The position numbers were made by a program, and so were the translations under genes. Under the pieces are notes generated by a model, which was not told the origin of the DNA, did not search any database, and saw nothing but the letters and a program-made list of their open reading frames with translations. Source: Cyathus striatus (lineage: Eukaryota; Basidiomycota; Agaricomycetes; Agaricales; Nidulariaceae). From it: DNA of 64,000 bases. Each line of letters begins with the position of its first letter. Position 1 is the first letter of the stretch. The stretch lies in contig JAOVFP010000007.1 of assembly GCA_025738555.1 (NCBI GenBank), forward strand, positions 1,178,001 to 1,242,000. The letters are read 5' to 3'. Positions 32,520 through 42,775 of the stretch are shown here, in pieces.

Positions 32520-34538
32520 ATTGGTGTCCATCATCACCCTCAGTAAAAACACTTTGTCACTAATGCATAGCAATTTAGTCACTGAAATGTCACAATTGAT
32601 CTAATGGTGACTAAGGTGTCATTTTTTTTTACACACATTTGACTGTTGGTTGACTGCATAATTTTTGGTAGTTTAAATTTGTATACAAGAAGTCTCATAC
32701 AGTACAATGATTAGTCAATTCATGGTTCTCCAGAAGTCATTGCTTCATCATGTACTAGTCAAAGCCAAGTCACAAAATATCCAGCATGCAGTAATTGTAT
32801 TTCCATAGATTATTGGTACAGCAATCCCTTTATTCACTCAACCATGTAAATAATAAAAGAAACATTATATTTCAAAAGACAGTACATAAAATATAATAAT
32901 ATCCATAGGAACTAAGCAGTCTACAAGTCCCTAACTAACTTCTATCAATGCAGCAATGCATGCCTCCAGCACAACAAAAAATCCTAAAAAATCCACCCAA
33001 TTCAAAACTGTTAGTGTGCATGAAGGAAGTGATAAAGCAAAATCCCAACAGTAAGTATGCATACCTGGGAAGGGTAATATAATGGGTGTTGCATGTGGCA
33101 TGGAGGAACTTGGTCTTAAATATATAAGCATCAATGTGAAGCAGGAGAAGAAACTAGAACATACTATGATCTGAATAGCAGCATCTCCCACCACCATCTC
33201 AGACTGTCCTGCAGTCTAAATTGAGGGCTCATAAAAGAAGGGATGCACAAGGGGGGGAGGAAACAAGTAGGAGAAAGGCTCATGAGGCAAAGAGAGGGAA
33301 GAAGTGTCAACTGACAGCCACCAAAGTTCTGCTTGGTATAAGTATATTTAGCAGATCCAGAGTTTCAAATAGGACTTAGCTTACTTTCAGATCAGAGCTG
33401 AAGGTTCCCATTATGTAATGCAAGTGAAATTCCTCTTGCACTCCTGAGTTGAATCCCACATAGATACAGCCCAGTATGCATACACACCATAGTTACTTAG
33501 TATCAAGGATTGTATTTCAATTTTTTGCACAGATTTTTCATTTGCATATACTTAATATGCCACTACTTCAATATTCATCTTTATATTGCTTTGCCAGTGT
33601 AGGTGAGTCAAAGAAAGCCTCATTGAAGTTGTACACAGTACACTTGTATTTAATCACACAATAATGGACTATTAGACACCAGTACTGCTAGTATGTAAAA
33701 GGTCCAATGCAGTCAAAGGGGTTGAAAGATGCTACAAGTCCAAGTAACAGCATGAAATAGGCTATATTGACTAAATCACTACCCTTGTCAGATTAATATC
33801 AGACTATTTACAGACTTTGGACTGGTAATTGACTGTGAGTTGACTGGCTTCTTCTGAACAATGGTCCTGAGGTAGATGACTATGTCTGACTAGCATCTGA
33901 CTGAGCATTTTTACTGAGTGTCATTCTTGATTATTAATGATTCTGAACTGAAAGGATACATTTACTGGAAGAGCATGAAAAAAACATACACCATTCAGGC
34001 AAGTGGTCATTGTTGCTCTTTTGATGTTGCCATTGTACAGTGCATTTTGTTGGCCTTTTCAGCAACATCAATATGTGTATGCTCTTCTACTCATAACTCC
34101 CCCCCAAATGGCACAGGACCCCAGGAGCACTAGTGGGACCTGCCTACCAGGCTGGCACACATTATATTACCACTCTACAGCTATGAATGTCATGGGCAAA
34201 GCCTTCATTAGTCTATAAAATAATAATAGTCAACATATAATATTAGGCCACCTTTCAAGGCTCTGTTACACTGAAGTTGTTACATTACCTGACACAAACC
34301 TTACAAACCATACTAATGTATGTTAGTTCTTGATTACTTGTAATAACCCCATTTATTATTATCTCAATGACATCTTTGAATGATGCACTGTCAAAGTCAC
34401 TGTGCTTCTCACCACTTTCACACATTTCTATTGTGCCTTTGAGCTTGATAGAACTTAACTTCAAAATTGAAATTTAACTCTAATTTATATGATAAATACA
34501 TTACAGTAAGAAAATAAAAACTGTTGCAATTCAAAATA
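32520..34538. other. CpG-depleted DNA with another scrap of the small upstream gene
   Basis: No gene is supported. At about 33995-34110 the words GTGGTCATTGTTGCTCTTTTG, TGTACAGTGCATTTTGTTGGCC and ACATCAATATGTG match 39565-39640 with CpGs converted, so a third copy of the NLR upstream unit once lay here. The rest is AT-rich and featureless. Confidence 0.5.
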
Positions 34539-35151
34539 CTGGATCATTTCAACCTATTGTTCAGTCACACATCACACAGGGATTTCAAACAGAACAATTT
34601 TGAACAATGTCATGCATCCTCAGGAGGATCAAACAAAGGTACAGGGAAAGTAATATTAGGCCAAAATTCTGCTAAAACACATATATTTTTAGGTTACATG
34701 AAAGCACAGTGATGTAGCATTATAGTTTTCAATATTCCTCCCAAGTGTCATAGAATACATAATGTTTTTGATAGTTAGAAGAATCTCTAAGTTTGGGGGC
34801 ATATTTTGTTGAGACTATCTAATCAATCCAACTAACTTAGAAATGCTAATGTCCAAGTAGATACAGGGTAGCACACTTGCCTCAATACTGCAGTCTGATA
34901 TATATGACACCAATATAAAGAATTCTTTTCCAAAACTGATAACACTTCATTGATCAAATCTCATTGTTATTCAAATCAGTGCAAGTAACATGTATTCAAC
35001 AATTACAGAGATTACTATAGTGAAAATGTGTCATTGTAAGGACAAACAAATTTCTTCCATGTCACACAATAAATTGGACCTCAAACAGAACAATGAACCA
35101 AAATTTTCGGTCACACCCAAAATCAGTGAACAATAGGTTGAAATGATCCAG
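34539..35151. mobile_element. 613-bp MITE with TA duplication and perfect 25-bp TIRs
   Basis: The element begins CTGGATCATTTCAACCTATT (continuing GTTCA) and ends with its exact reverse complement, flanked on both sides by TA (34537-34538 and 35152-35153). It has no coding capacity. TA target and CTG start place it with Tc1/mariner/pogo elements. The bases after the left TIR (CAGTCACACATCAC) also follow the left TIR of the pogo element at 52442, suggesting the same transposase may mobilise it. Confidence 0.88.
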
Positions 35152-35153
35152 TA

Positions 35154-35209
35154 AATTGAGTCAACAAAGCTGGGCATGAAGTTTTGATTTATAGAACTAG
35201 CACTTCTAA
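35154..35209. other. 3' flank of NLR-1
   Basis: A short AT-rich spacer between the MITE and the stop codon of the NLR gene. The MITE therefore sits in or just beyond the NLR 3' UTR. Confidence 0.5.
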
Positions 35210-38200
35210 TTATTTAATCTTATGCAACTCTTCAATTTTTCTGTATGTGATTGCAAGATTGGTCATACTCTCAAGGGTGTCAGGATGTTTTGTACCCAGT
35301 ACTCTGGTTCTAATTTCTAGGGCTAGTAGTTCTAATTCCTCTGCCTCTTTCCATTTCCCAAGGTTTCCATATGTATGTGCAAGATTGGCCATACTCATAA
35401 GAGTATCAGGGTGCTCCATGCCCAGTACTCTGATTCTTATTTCTAGGGCTGGTACTTCCAATACCTCTGCCTCTTTCAATTTTCCAAGATCTCTGTATGT
35501 ACATGCAAGATTGGCCATACTTACAAGGGTGTCAGGATGCTCCTTTCCCAGTACTCTGGTTCTCATGTGTAATGCTGACACTTCCAATTCCTCTGCCTCT
35601 TTCAATTTTCCAAGCTCTCTGTATGTACATGCAAGATTGGCAATACTTATAAGGGTATCAGGATGCTGCTTGCCTAGTACTCTGGTTCTGATTTCTAGGG
35701 CTGGTACCTCCAACTCCTCGGCCTCTTTTGATCTTCCAAGATTTTTATATATACATGCAAGGTTAGCTACACTTCTAAGAGTATCAGGATGTTCATTGCC
35801 CAGTACTCTGGTTCTGATTTCTAGAGCTGGCACTTCCAATTCCTCTGCCTCTTTCAATTTTCCAAGTGATCTATATGTACTTGCAAGATTGGACATATTG
35901 TAGAGAGTGTCAGGATGCTCTTTTCCCAGTACTCTGGTTCTTATTTCTAGGGCTAGGATTTCTAATTTCTCTGCCTCTTTCAAATTTCCAAGCTTTCCAT
36001 ATGTACATGCAAGGTTAGCCATACTCATAAGGGTGTCAGGATGCTCTTTACCCAGTACTCTGGTTCTGATATCTATGGCTGGCACTTCCAATTCCTCTGC
36101 CTCTTTCAATTTTCCAAGCTTTCCATATGTGCATGCAAGGTTGGCCATGCTCCAAATGGTATCAGGATGCTCCTTGCCCAGTACTCTTTTTCTGATTTCT
36201 AGAACTGACACTCCCAATGTCTCTGCCTCTCTCAATTTTCCAAGAGATCTATATGTACTTGCAAGATTGGACATATTGTGGAGAGTGTCAGGATGCTCTT
36301 TTCCCAATACTCTAGTTCTGATTTCTAGGGCTGGCATTTCTAATTCCTCTGCTTCTTTCCATTTTCCAAGCTTTCCATATGTACATGCAAGGTTGGTAAT
36401 ACTTCTAAGAGTGTCAGGATGCTCTTTTCCCAGTACTCTGATTCTGATTTCTAGAACTAGCACTTCTAATTGCTCTGCCTCTTTCCATTTTCCAAGGTTT
36501 CCATATGTGCATGCAAGATTGGCCATACTTGTAAGTGTGTAAGGATGCTCCTTGCCCAGTACTCCAGTCATAAATTCTAAGGCTAGCACTTCTAATTCCT
36601 CTGCCTCTTTCCATTTCCCAAGAGTTCCATATGTACATGCAAGCTTGGCCATACTCAAAAGGGTGTCAGGGTGCTCCTTGCCCAGTACTCTGTTTCTGAT
36701 TTCTAGAACTGACACTCCCAATGTTTCTGCCTCTCTCAATTTTCCAAGGGATCTATATGTACTTGCAAGATTGGACATATTGTGGAGAGTGTCAGGATGC
36801 TCTTTTCCCAATACTCTAGTTCTGATTTCTAGGGCTGGCATTTCTAATTCCTCTGCTTCTTTCCATTTTCCAAGCTTTCCATATGTACATGCAAGGTTGG
36901 CCATACTCATAAGAGTGTCAGGATGCTCCTCACCCAGTACCCCAATTCTGATTTCCAGAACTGGCACCTCTAATTGCTCTGCCTCTTTCCATTTTCCAAG
37001 GTTTCCATATGTACATGCAAGATTGGCCATACTTGTAAGTGTGTAAGGATGCTCCTTGCCCAGTACTCTGGTCATAAATTCTAGGGCTGGCACTTCTAGT
37101 TCCTCTGCCTTTTTCCATTTCCCAAGGGTTCCATATGTACATGCAAGATTGACCATACTCAAAAGGGTGTCAGGGTGCTCCTTGCCCAGTACTCTGGTTA
37201 TAATTTCTAGGGCTGGCACTTCCAATTCCTCTGCCTCTTTCAATCTTCCAAGAGATCTATATGTATCTCCAAGATTTATAACACCCCTAAGGGTGTTAGG
37301 ATGCTCTTCTGTGTACATTTGTTTTGTTATTTTTACTATTCTTTCTCTTAAATTCACTTCTATTTTAGATATACCAATTCTGTATAATACAGTTGCTAAC
37401 TTCCATAAAAGTATGTAGTCTTGATTACTATATAATTCTTCTTCATTTGAGAGAATATTAATGACATGAACTACAATTGTTTGGTCATAAGCATATTCCT
37501 CAAGTGTATTCCCATATCTTATTGACATTGCTAATATTCTACCAGTATTTGATATCCATAGTTTTTTTTCAGTAATTGATAGTCTATCTTGACACCAATG
37601 CTGGACTACAGGGTGTAGGCTATAATATTTTGTGCCCATGTGTTTTTTTATTAATGAATATGATAAGAGCATTGCAATTGCTTCAGTGAATAAAAAATAA
37701 TTCCAATCATCACTATCATCCAAATTGAACAAATCTTTATTCATATTCCTAATCAAATAGAATATACTTTTATCATGATATTCAGCAAGTGCTGCATGAT
37801 AGTTTTCAGCTGCTCTTTGAAATATTAGTTGAGGAATATTTTCATGGTGAAGAAAGGCACAGATGTTTATAATATTAACTGCATATTTGGCTGCACATGC
37901 TGTGTCATAATGTGTCACATCTTGTGATATTTCTTCTATTTTCTGAAATGAAATTTCCCAAGTGCCATAAACAGTCTTGTCATACTTAGATGCACCACAA
38001 AATGTTTTATTGTTCATTAATTTTGCTCTGTGCTTCTTGTAAACACTCTTAAACTCTGTAATGTCACAACCAGATTGTATGTATGCTCCTGCATGATCAA
38101 TTGCAAGTGGTAGCCCATAAAGCTCTGAGACTATCTCTTTTGCCACATTTTCATATATTTCTAACTGTTGAGAGAACCCACTAACTCTCAGCAGCAGACA

Positions 38201-38941
38201 TACAGCAGTATCTTCATTCATTTCTGTAACCTCCATTGAGTGTTTAGCTGTAGTTATTTTTTTCAGTTCATGATTTCTGCTTGTGATCAATATATTTCCC
38301 TTATTCTTAGGTGGAAGGAAGTTCTCCACATTTTTTGGGTGACCATCAGCATTATCAAAGATCATCAACCATCTACACTTTTGAATAGATATCCAATTGA
38401 GCACCACAGCTGGAGAAAATTCCAACCTCTGTGCTGCAAGATAAGTTTTGAAGATATCTCTAAGGCTCTGTACCACAGTATCTTCTGAAGATGTATCAAT
38501 CCAAAATGTGTAAACATAACTGTAGACGGGTTGATATTCCATTTATTGTAAATTAATGTTCACCCACGAGTCTTCTGTGTCATCTATAAACTTTAGACAG
38601 ATTTGGGTTTTACCAATTCCTCCCATTCCATATAGAAGAAAATATTTTCTGGATAAATCATTTGAAATCTCTGGTTTAAAATGTTTCTTCAGGGCTTCAA
38701 GATATTGCTCTTGTCCTGTGAACATTTGGCTTGTACATGGAGGTGTTTGTTGGATAGGAGATAGTCGCTCATTATTGACAATATTGACCTGGAGCAGTAA
38801 ATAATGTGAGTACAGTTCACGATACACTCTCAGATATATCATATGGTTTACCAGGGAATTCACATAATAATTGGGTTGATCTATCATGATAGGTTGATTT
38901 AGCGCAAAGTGACTTGCATTTGGAAATACTCCGGAGGACAT
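35210..38941 (-). CDS. NLR-1: NB-ARC/TPR nucleotide-binding receptor
   Basis: Exons 38941-38852, 38788-38568 and 38519-35210 join in frame (63-bp and 48-bp introns; about 1206 residues, stop TAA). The first intron is supported by the homologous NLR-2 intron, which differs in length. The short N-terminus has GVFPNASHFALNQPIMIDQ, with no classical effector domain. NB-ARC motifs follow: Walker A GMGGIGKTQIC, Walker B RWLMIFDNAD, ILITSRN, GLPLAIDHAGA and LHPVVQHWCQ. Then come 17 TPRs of 42 residues (consensus GKEHPDTLxSMANLACTYGxLGKWKEAEELE), kinesin-light-chain type. Such fungal NLRs are thought to sense non-self through the repeats and trigger a cell-death or defence effector by oligomerising. 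The frame is intact although most of it lies in CpG-depleted DNA. Confidence 0.9.
36188..37196 (-). repeat. 504-bp higher-order duplication inside the TPR array
   Basis: A block of four TPRs is present twice in tandem. The distinctive GKLREAETLGVSVLEIR repeat lies near 36200 and again near 36705, exactly 504 bp apart, and its neighbours match in the same order. The copies differ by few bases, so the expansion is more recent than the array. Unequal crossing-over between 126-bp units is the likely mechanism. Confidence 0.85.
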
Positions 38942-39420
38942 GTTGAACGAGGTGGGGAATACACTGCAACAATGAACATCCTGTCTTTATATGTTACTAG
39001 CGCATAATGCAACCTTCGCTAAAATTAAACTCTATCTTCTGAACTTACTTCGGGCACCCACGACTGTTGTAGATTTGCTTGGTAAAGATTAATCCATACC
39101 CATCGTGATCGCCGGTTTTAGTAGTTGCATTTATACTGTCGCGTCACAGAGCTAATTATATGTATAACTTTCACACCCAGCGCTACATTCGGTAACGCAA
39201 GCAGACTATTTTTATAGATGTTTTTCTTCGCATGGAAGTTGCCAGCGAAGTTCTATAGCTATGAGGGGCACAGGGCAAGCGACTTATGAATATGAGTATC
39301 TCATTGTTCTTCGCAATTGCGTTTGGTTCACACGACAAGGATCGATATGACAAAGTTATAATGTGGAGAACGGACCGATGTAAATGACTGTATGAATGTG
39401 GAAAGGCTCCTACCTATACG
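38942..39420. promoter_or_regulatory. Upstream region of NLR-1
   Basis: Intergenic DNA between the NLR start and the small gene upstream. CpG content is normal here, and the depleted zone begins just inside the NLR coding region. It aligns in part with NLR-2 upstream DNA. No specific binding site is identifiable. Confidence 0.4.
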
Positions 39421-39439
39421 TGTTAGTTGCTCAATCTCT

Positions 39440-39787
39440 GGCCTAGTAACGTCTCGATCTGTGAGCTCTTATAAAATGCAGTGTAAGTAACGTACCATGT
39501 TGTCGATAGAATTCTCAGGTCTCTCTTCCATCCACACCTCCCGCTTGACCAGCTATCAGACTAGTGACCACCGTTGCTCTTTTGTTGCTGTTGTGCAATG
39601 CATTTCGTTCGGCCATGACAGTGACATCGATATTCGAATCTTGTTCTGGCTGGTGTTGCTGTATAATCTTCTCCAGTAGCTGTGTAACTCCCTCAGATAA
39701 TGACTTTGGGTAGTAACTCCCTGCCAGGCTGGCTTGGATCACATTGCCAGTACTCTCTGGCCACGGGGGTGGTGATAACGTCTTCAT
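39440..39787 (-). CDS. Small conserved gene upstream of NLR-1, unknown function
   Basis: Starting at ATG 39787 the frame reads MKTLSPPPWPESTGN, SLAGSYYPKSLSEGVTQLLEKI and an acidic/polar tail to a TGA near 39515 (90 residues). Past that TGA the frame stays readable (EFYRQH) to a GTACGT donor. A following exon could read DRDVTRPEIEQLTRI, so the TGA may be a lesion and the gene longer. Degenerate relatives occur at 31.8 kb, 34.0 kb and 45.2-45.4 kb, showing it travels with the NLR upstream unit. No domain is recognised. It could be an upstream exon of the NLR, but no splice path to the NLR start was found. Confidence 0.45.
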
Positions 39788-39789
39788 TT

Positions 39790-40380
39790 CTACATAACGC
39801 GATATAAGTATGCTACTTTACAGCGTTATAAATCAACCTAGTTGGTGTACTCAGTGAACAGACGATGTTGGGAGGACTACTTAGGTAGTTTCAACGTGAA
39901 TTTAAGCACTTACCGGCACCTCTCATCCGAGCTACCAAACCTAGCGCCAGGATCCGGCGTTGCCCCCTTTTCAAATTCAATTACTCTATAGCGTTCCACG
40001 ATAACATTGCCCAATACTTATATACGAAACACTGTGAAGAAGAGAGGAAGTGCGGGAGAGATAGCAGTAGCGGCCACGGTGAGATCTGTGAGACCTTGGT
40101 GAAAGCTTAGAAGTGCGTGGACAACGTGTGGAAGCCTCGCGACGGCATAACCGGACTTGGACCGGACCGCGATGAAGTTACTTACACGCTCGGCAACATC
40201 CGTCACGGTGCTGCCTCCACCCTTCTGCTCGCCGTTCTCCCACCGCGATTTCCTTCCACTCTGAAGCCTCTTCCTGACAGCAAATAATACACATACGAAA
40301 TATCTGCGTGATGTGAATGCATATGTCGATCTCAAATAGCTGCTTGAAAGGCGGACTTGCATCAATGAGCAGTACGTGCT
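39790..40380. other. CpG-normal intergenic DNA
   Basis: The stretch shares phrases (CACTTACCGGCACCTCTCATC; CACGCTCGGCAACAYCCGTC) with about 45480-45700, so it belongs to a duplicated unit. Minus frames at 40365-40018 and 40495-40178 have no motif or convincing structure. No gene is supported. Confidence 0.4.
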
Positions 40381-40399
40381 CCCCTACCACCCTACCGCC

Positions 40400-40730
40400 T
40401 AAACTGATGCTACCGTACAACAGATGTTCTGTTCGCAGCGTTCCCCAGCGCACGACAGCAAAACAACAACATCCCTTCTCCCCTCCCATCTCCATCTCCG
40501 TCTCTCAGGTCTTCTTGCACCCTCTCCCTCTCTCGATATCGGTCGCGCTCTCATGCCTCAAAGCTTCACAGACCACAGTCAGTTCTCGCAGGCGCAGCAT
40601 CCCAATGCGTACCACCACGTTCATACGCCCAGCACTCTCCCTGGCAAACACTCGCTTCACTGTGGAACGCACCTGCTTCGAGTCGCGGCAAGCCTCCTGC
40701 CTCATCCTATCATTCTAGCTCGTGGCTAGC
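40400..40730 (+). pseudogene. DUF6699 relic 1
   Basis: On the plus strand GCGCACGACAGCAAAACAACAACATCCC, the pyrimidine-rich intron region, ACAGACCACAGTCAG and CGCAGGCGCAGCATCC follow the order of the 5' half of DUF6699 copy A (second exon, second intron, start of third exon). The copy is truncated before the domain and full of indels. Confidence 0.6.
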
Positions 40731-40869
40731 AGCATTCCACACACCGTCAAGCCCCCGAACCCCACGATAGAAGATACTACTCTAATACGTTATCGAAGGA
40801 AGGGCAGTACTGGATAGGTTAGGATGAGAACGGGCTAGCAGTACGTGTTTTCTTCTCACTTTACGACAT

Positions 40870-41220
40870 ATACTGATCTGATCGTGCAATAGAGGACGCA
40901 TTCCTGGCGCATGATAGCAAAACGACTACATTCCTCCACCTTTTCAAACTCAAGCTCCGTACGTCCTCCTTCCCTCTTCCTCCCTCTCCCCTTTCCCTCT
41001 CGTATATCTTCGTACAATCCCTCCCCACATCTCCAACGTCTTCTCCCACTCGCTCTCCTCTCTCTCCCACACGCTTACGTACACATCTACAGACCATAGG
41101 CAGCCCCAAACGAAATGCCACCCAATCAGGCTTGCCTAACCCCGTACTCGGTCCCTTCACCTCAGCATGAAACATTCGAACTCGACGCTGGCACCACGCA
41201 TGGCTCACTCTCAGATACTG
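40870..41220 (+). pseudogene. DUF6699 relic 2
   Basis: A second 5' fragment of the same family: CATTCCTGGCGCATGATAGCAAAACG, the CCGTACGTCC donor, an ACAGACCATAGGCAGCCCC acceptor region and AGGCTTGCCTAACCCC. It ends before the domain. Orientation is opposite to the two better copies. Confidence 0.6.
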
Positions 41221-41289
41221 TAGCTGTTTAGAGGGGGATCTGTTTGGATGAGTGGTACTGCTTTCCTCCCATTCTACCGCCTACGCTGA

Positions 41290-42470
41290 TGTTATCGTAC
41301 AACAGAAGATCTATTCGTTGCGTTTCCCGGCAAACATGCGTACTTCCCTTCTTCCCCTCAAGCTCACGCGCTATACGTTTTTTCCATCTCCATCTCCCTC
41401 ACACTCTTCCACGTCTTCTCCCATTCCGTCCTTCCCTCAATCTCAATCGCAGTTGTCACTCACACTCTTCGTAGATTATGATAGCCCCATCAAGCACAGC
41501 CCCCCAATCGGCTCAACTCCACATTAGGCCTTTCAACCTCCGCAGGAAGCAATCCTCCAAGCCAATACACCTGACACTCCCTGGTCACTCCTTACTATGG
41601 AACGCTTCAGCTAGGTCATCGCGCACACCAAAGTCGTGGCTAGCGTACTCCAGACACCAAAAGTCCAATGATAACGACATTCTTCCTTACGTCCGTCAAT
41701 CCCCTTCCCTCTCGTACTCGGCACTCGTGCTGTCTTAGTCAGCTCACAGCAGAGTCCATTTGTGGGGCTTGCGAGCACAAGTTCAAGGTTAGGACACGGT
41801 GAAGGTTGTACGTCTTGGAGTAGGAACGTGGAGCCGCCTTTGGTGCAACATTGAGGAGGAAGAGGGGAAGAAATGTATGTTCCCGTGCTGTACTTTCCCC
41901 TCCTCTGGAGAGCTGTATATGTCGATCTGTTCGCCACGGGGTCGGCGTCGGACGGGGGTACGAAGCGTTTACCGAGACGTTAGCGAAGCAGCCGAGGGAT
42001 TGGAGGGAGGATTACGTTGCTCCCTCTTTACATGGCTGTTTTCACTTCCAACTCAAGAGTCACGCTCACGCTCAATATGCCTAGTCTCTCAAATTACTAT
42101 ATCCTCGTACTTAAATGCAGGAAGCCACCACTGCATCGTATATGACCCCTCCCCCTTCTATCCCCCAAATCACATTACACCGGCTCGTTCTCCAGTTCCA
42201 GGTTGTCTAATCAATCACCCTCACACACCCAACGGTATAATCGTATCCGATCTCTTTCCATATCTACAGATCGTACGAAGAGCTCCAAGAACGGATTAGG
42301 CAGGGTGGCGATTATGCGTTGATGGTAGGGAAGGAGAACCTCTGAGTGGAGCAGCGACTGGTAGTTGTGCGGATGATAAGGGGTTATTTAGATGGGGTGT
42401 TTTGGGGTTGGTTTCTTGCGCAAGGGATGTTTGTGAGAATTAGGGGTGGGAGGTGAATACTCTACGGGGT
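41290..42470 (+). pseudogene. DUF6699 relic 3 (nearly full length)
   Basis: The relic runs from the GCGTTTCCCGGCAAACATGCG leader through CCGGCACTCGTGCTG-like and TTTGTGGGGCTTGCGAGCAC segments, GGTGCAACATTGAGG, the Arg-rich region (CACGCTCACGCTCAATATG) and domain scraps (AACGGTATAATCGTATCCGATCTC; CGTACGAAGAGCTCCAAGAACGG). Frames shift many times. It is non-coding but spans the whole ancestral gene. Confidence 0.65.
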
Positions 42471-42775
42471 AGGCTGTTGAATTTGTTTGTGGAATGGGGT
42501 GAAGAGGTTCAAAGTTGTGAGACGTGGTGGTTGTTTCACTTCGTCGTCGTTTGGACTCTGGAGTGACAACGGAAGATTAGCGTAAGTCTTTCACGATGGT
42601 ATCAAAATCTGCAGGGCTTCATATCATGTACATGTTTAGAGAGTATATATATGTAGTACAAACCCAGCCGAACAGCTCAACTATGAAAGAATAGTGTAAA
42701 TGGTGACAAAGTAGATGGAAGAGAAAGAGAAAGAGAGAAAGAGTGAGGAAACATGATAAAGTAAGCAAGTGAGTA
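42471..42775. other. Spacer between DUF6699 relic 3 and the membrane protein gene
   Basis: Short CpG-normal spacer followed by an AG-rich 3' flank (GAGAAAGAGAAAGAGAGAAAG near 42721). No gene is seen. Confidence 0.4.

Noticed and set aside
35210..37300. Regular direct repeats that could suggest a CRISPR array
   Set aside because: The 126-bp period encodes the 42-residue TPR in frame; there are no unique spacers and the context is eukaryotic.
35184..37418. Long plus-strand reading frames opposite the NLR-1 TPR array
   Set aside because: They mirror the 126-bp repeat of the minus-strand gene (SNSSASFNFPRF pattern) and have no independent motif.
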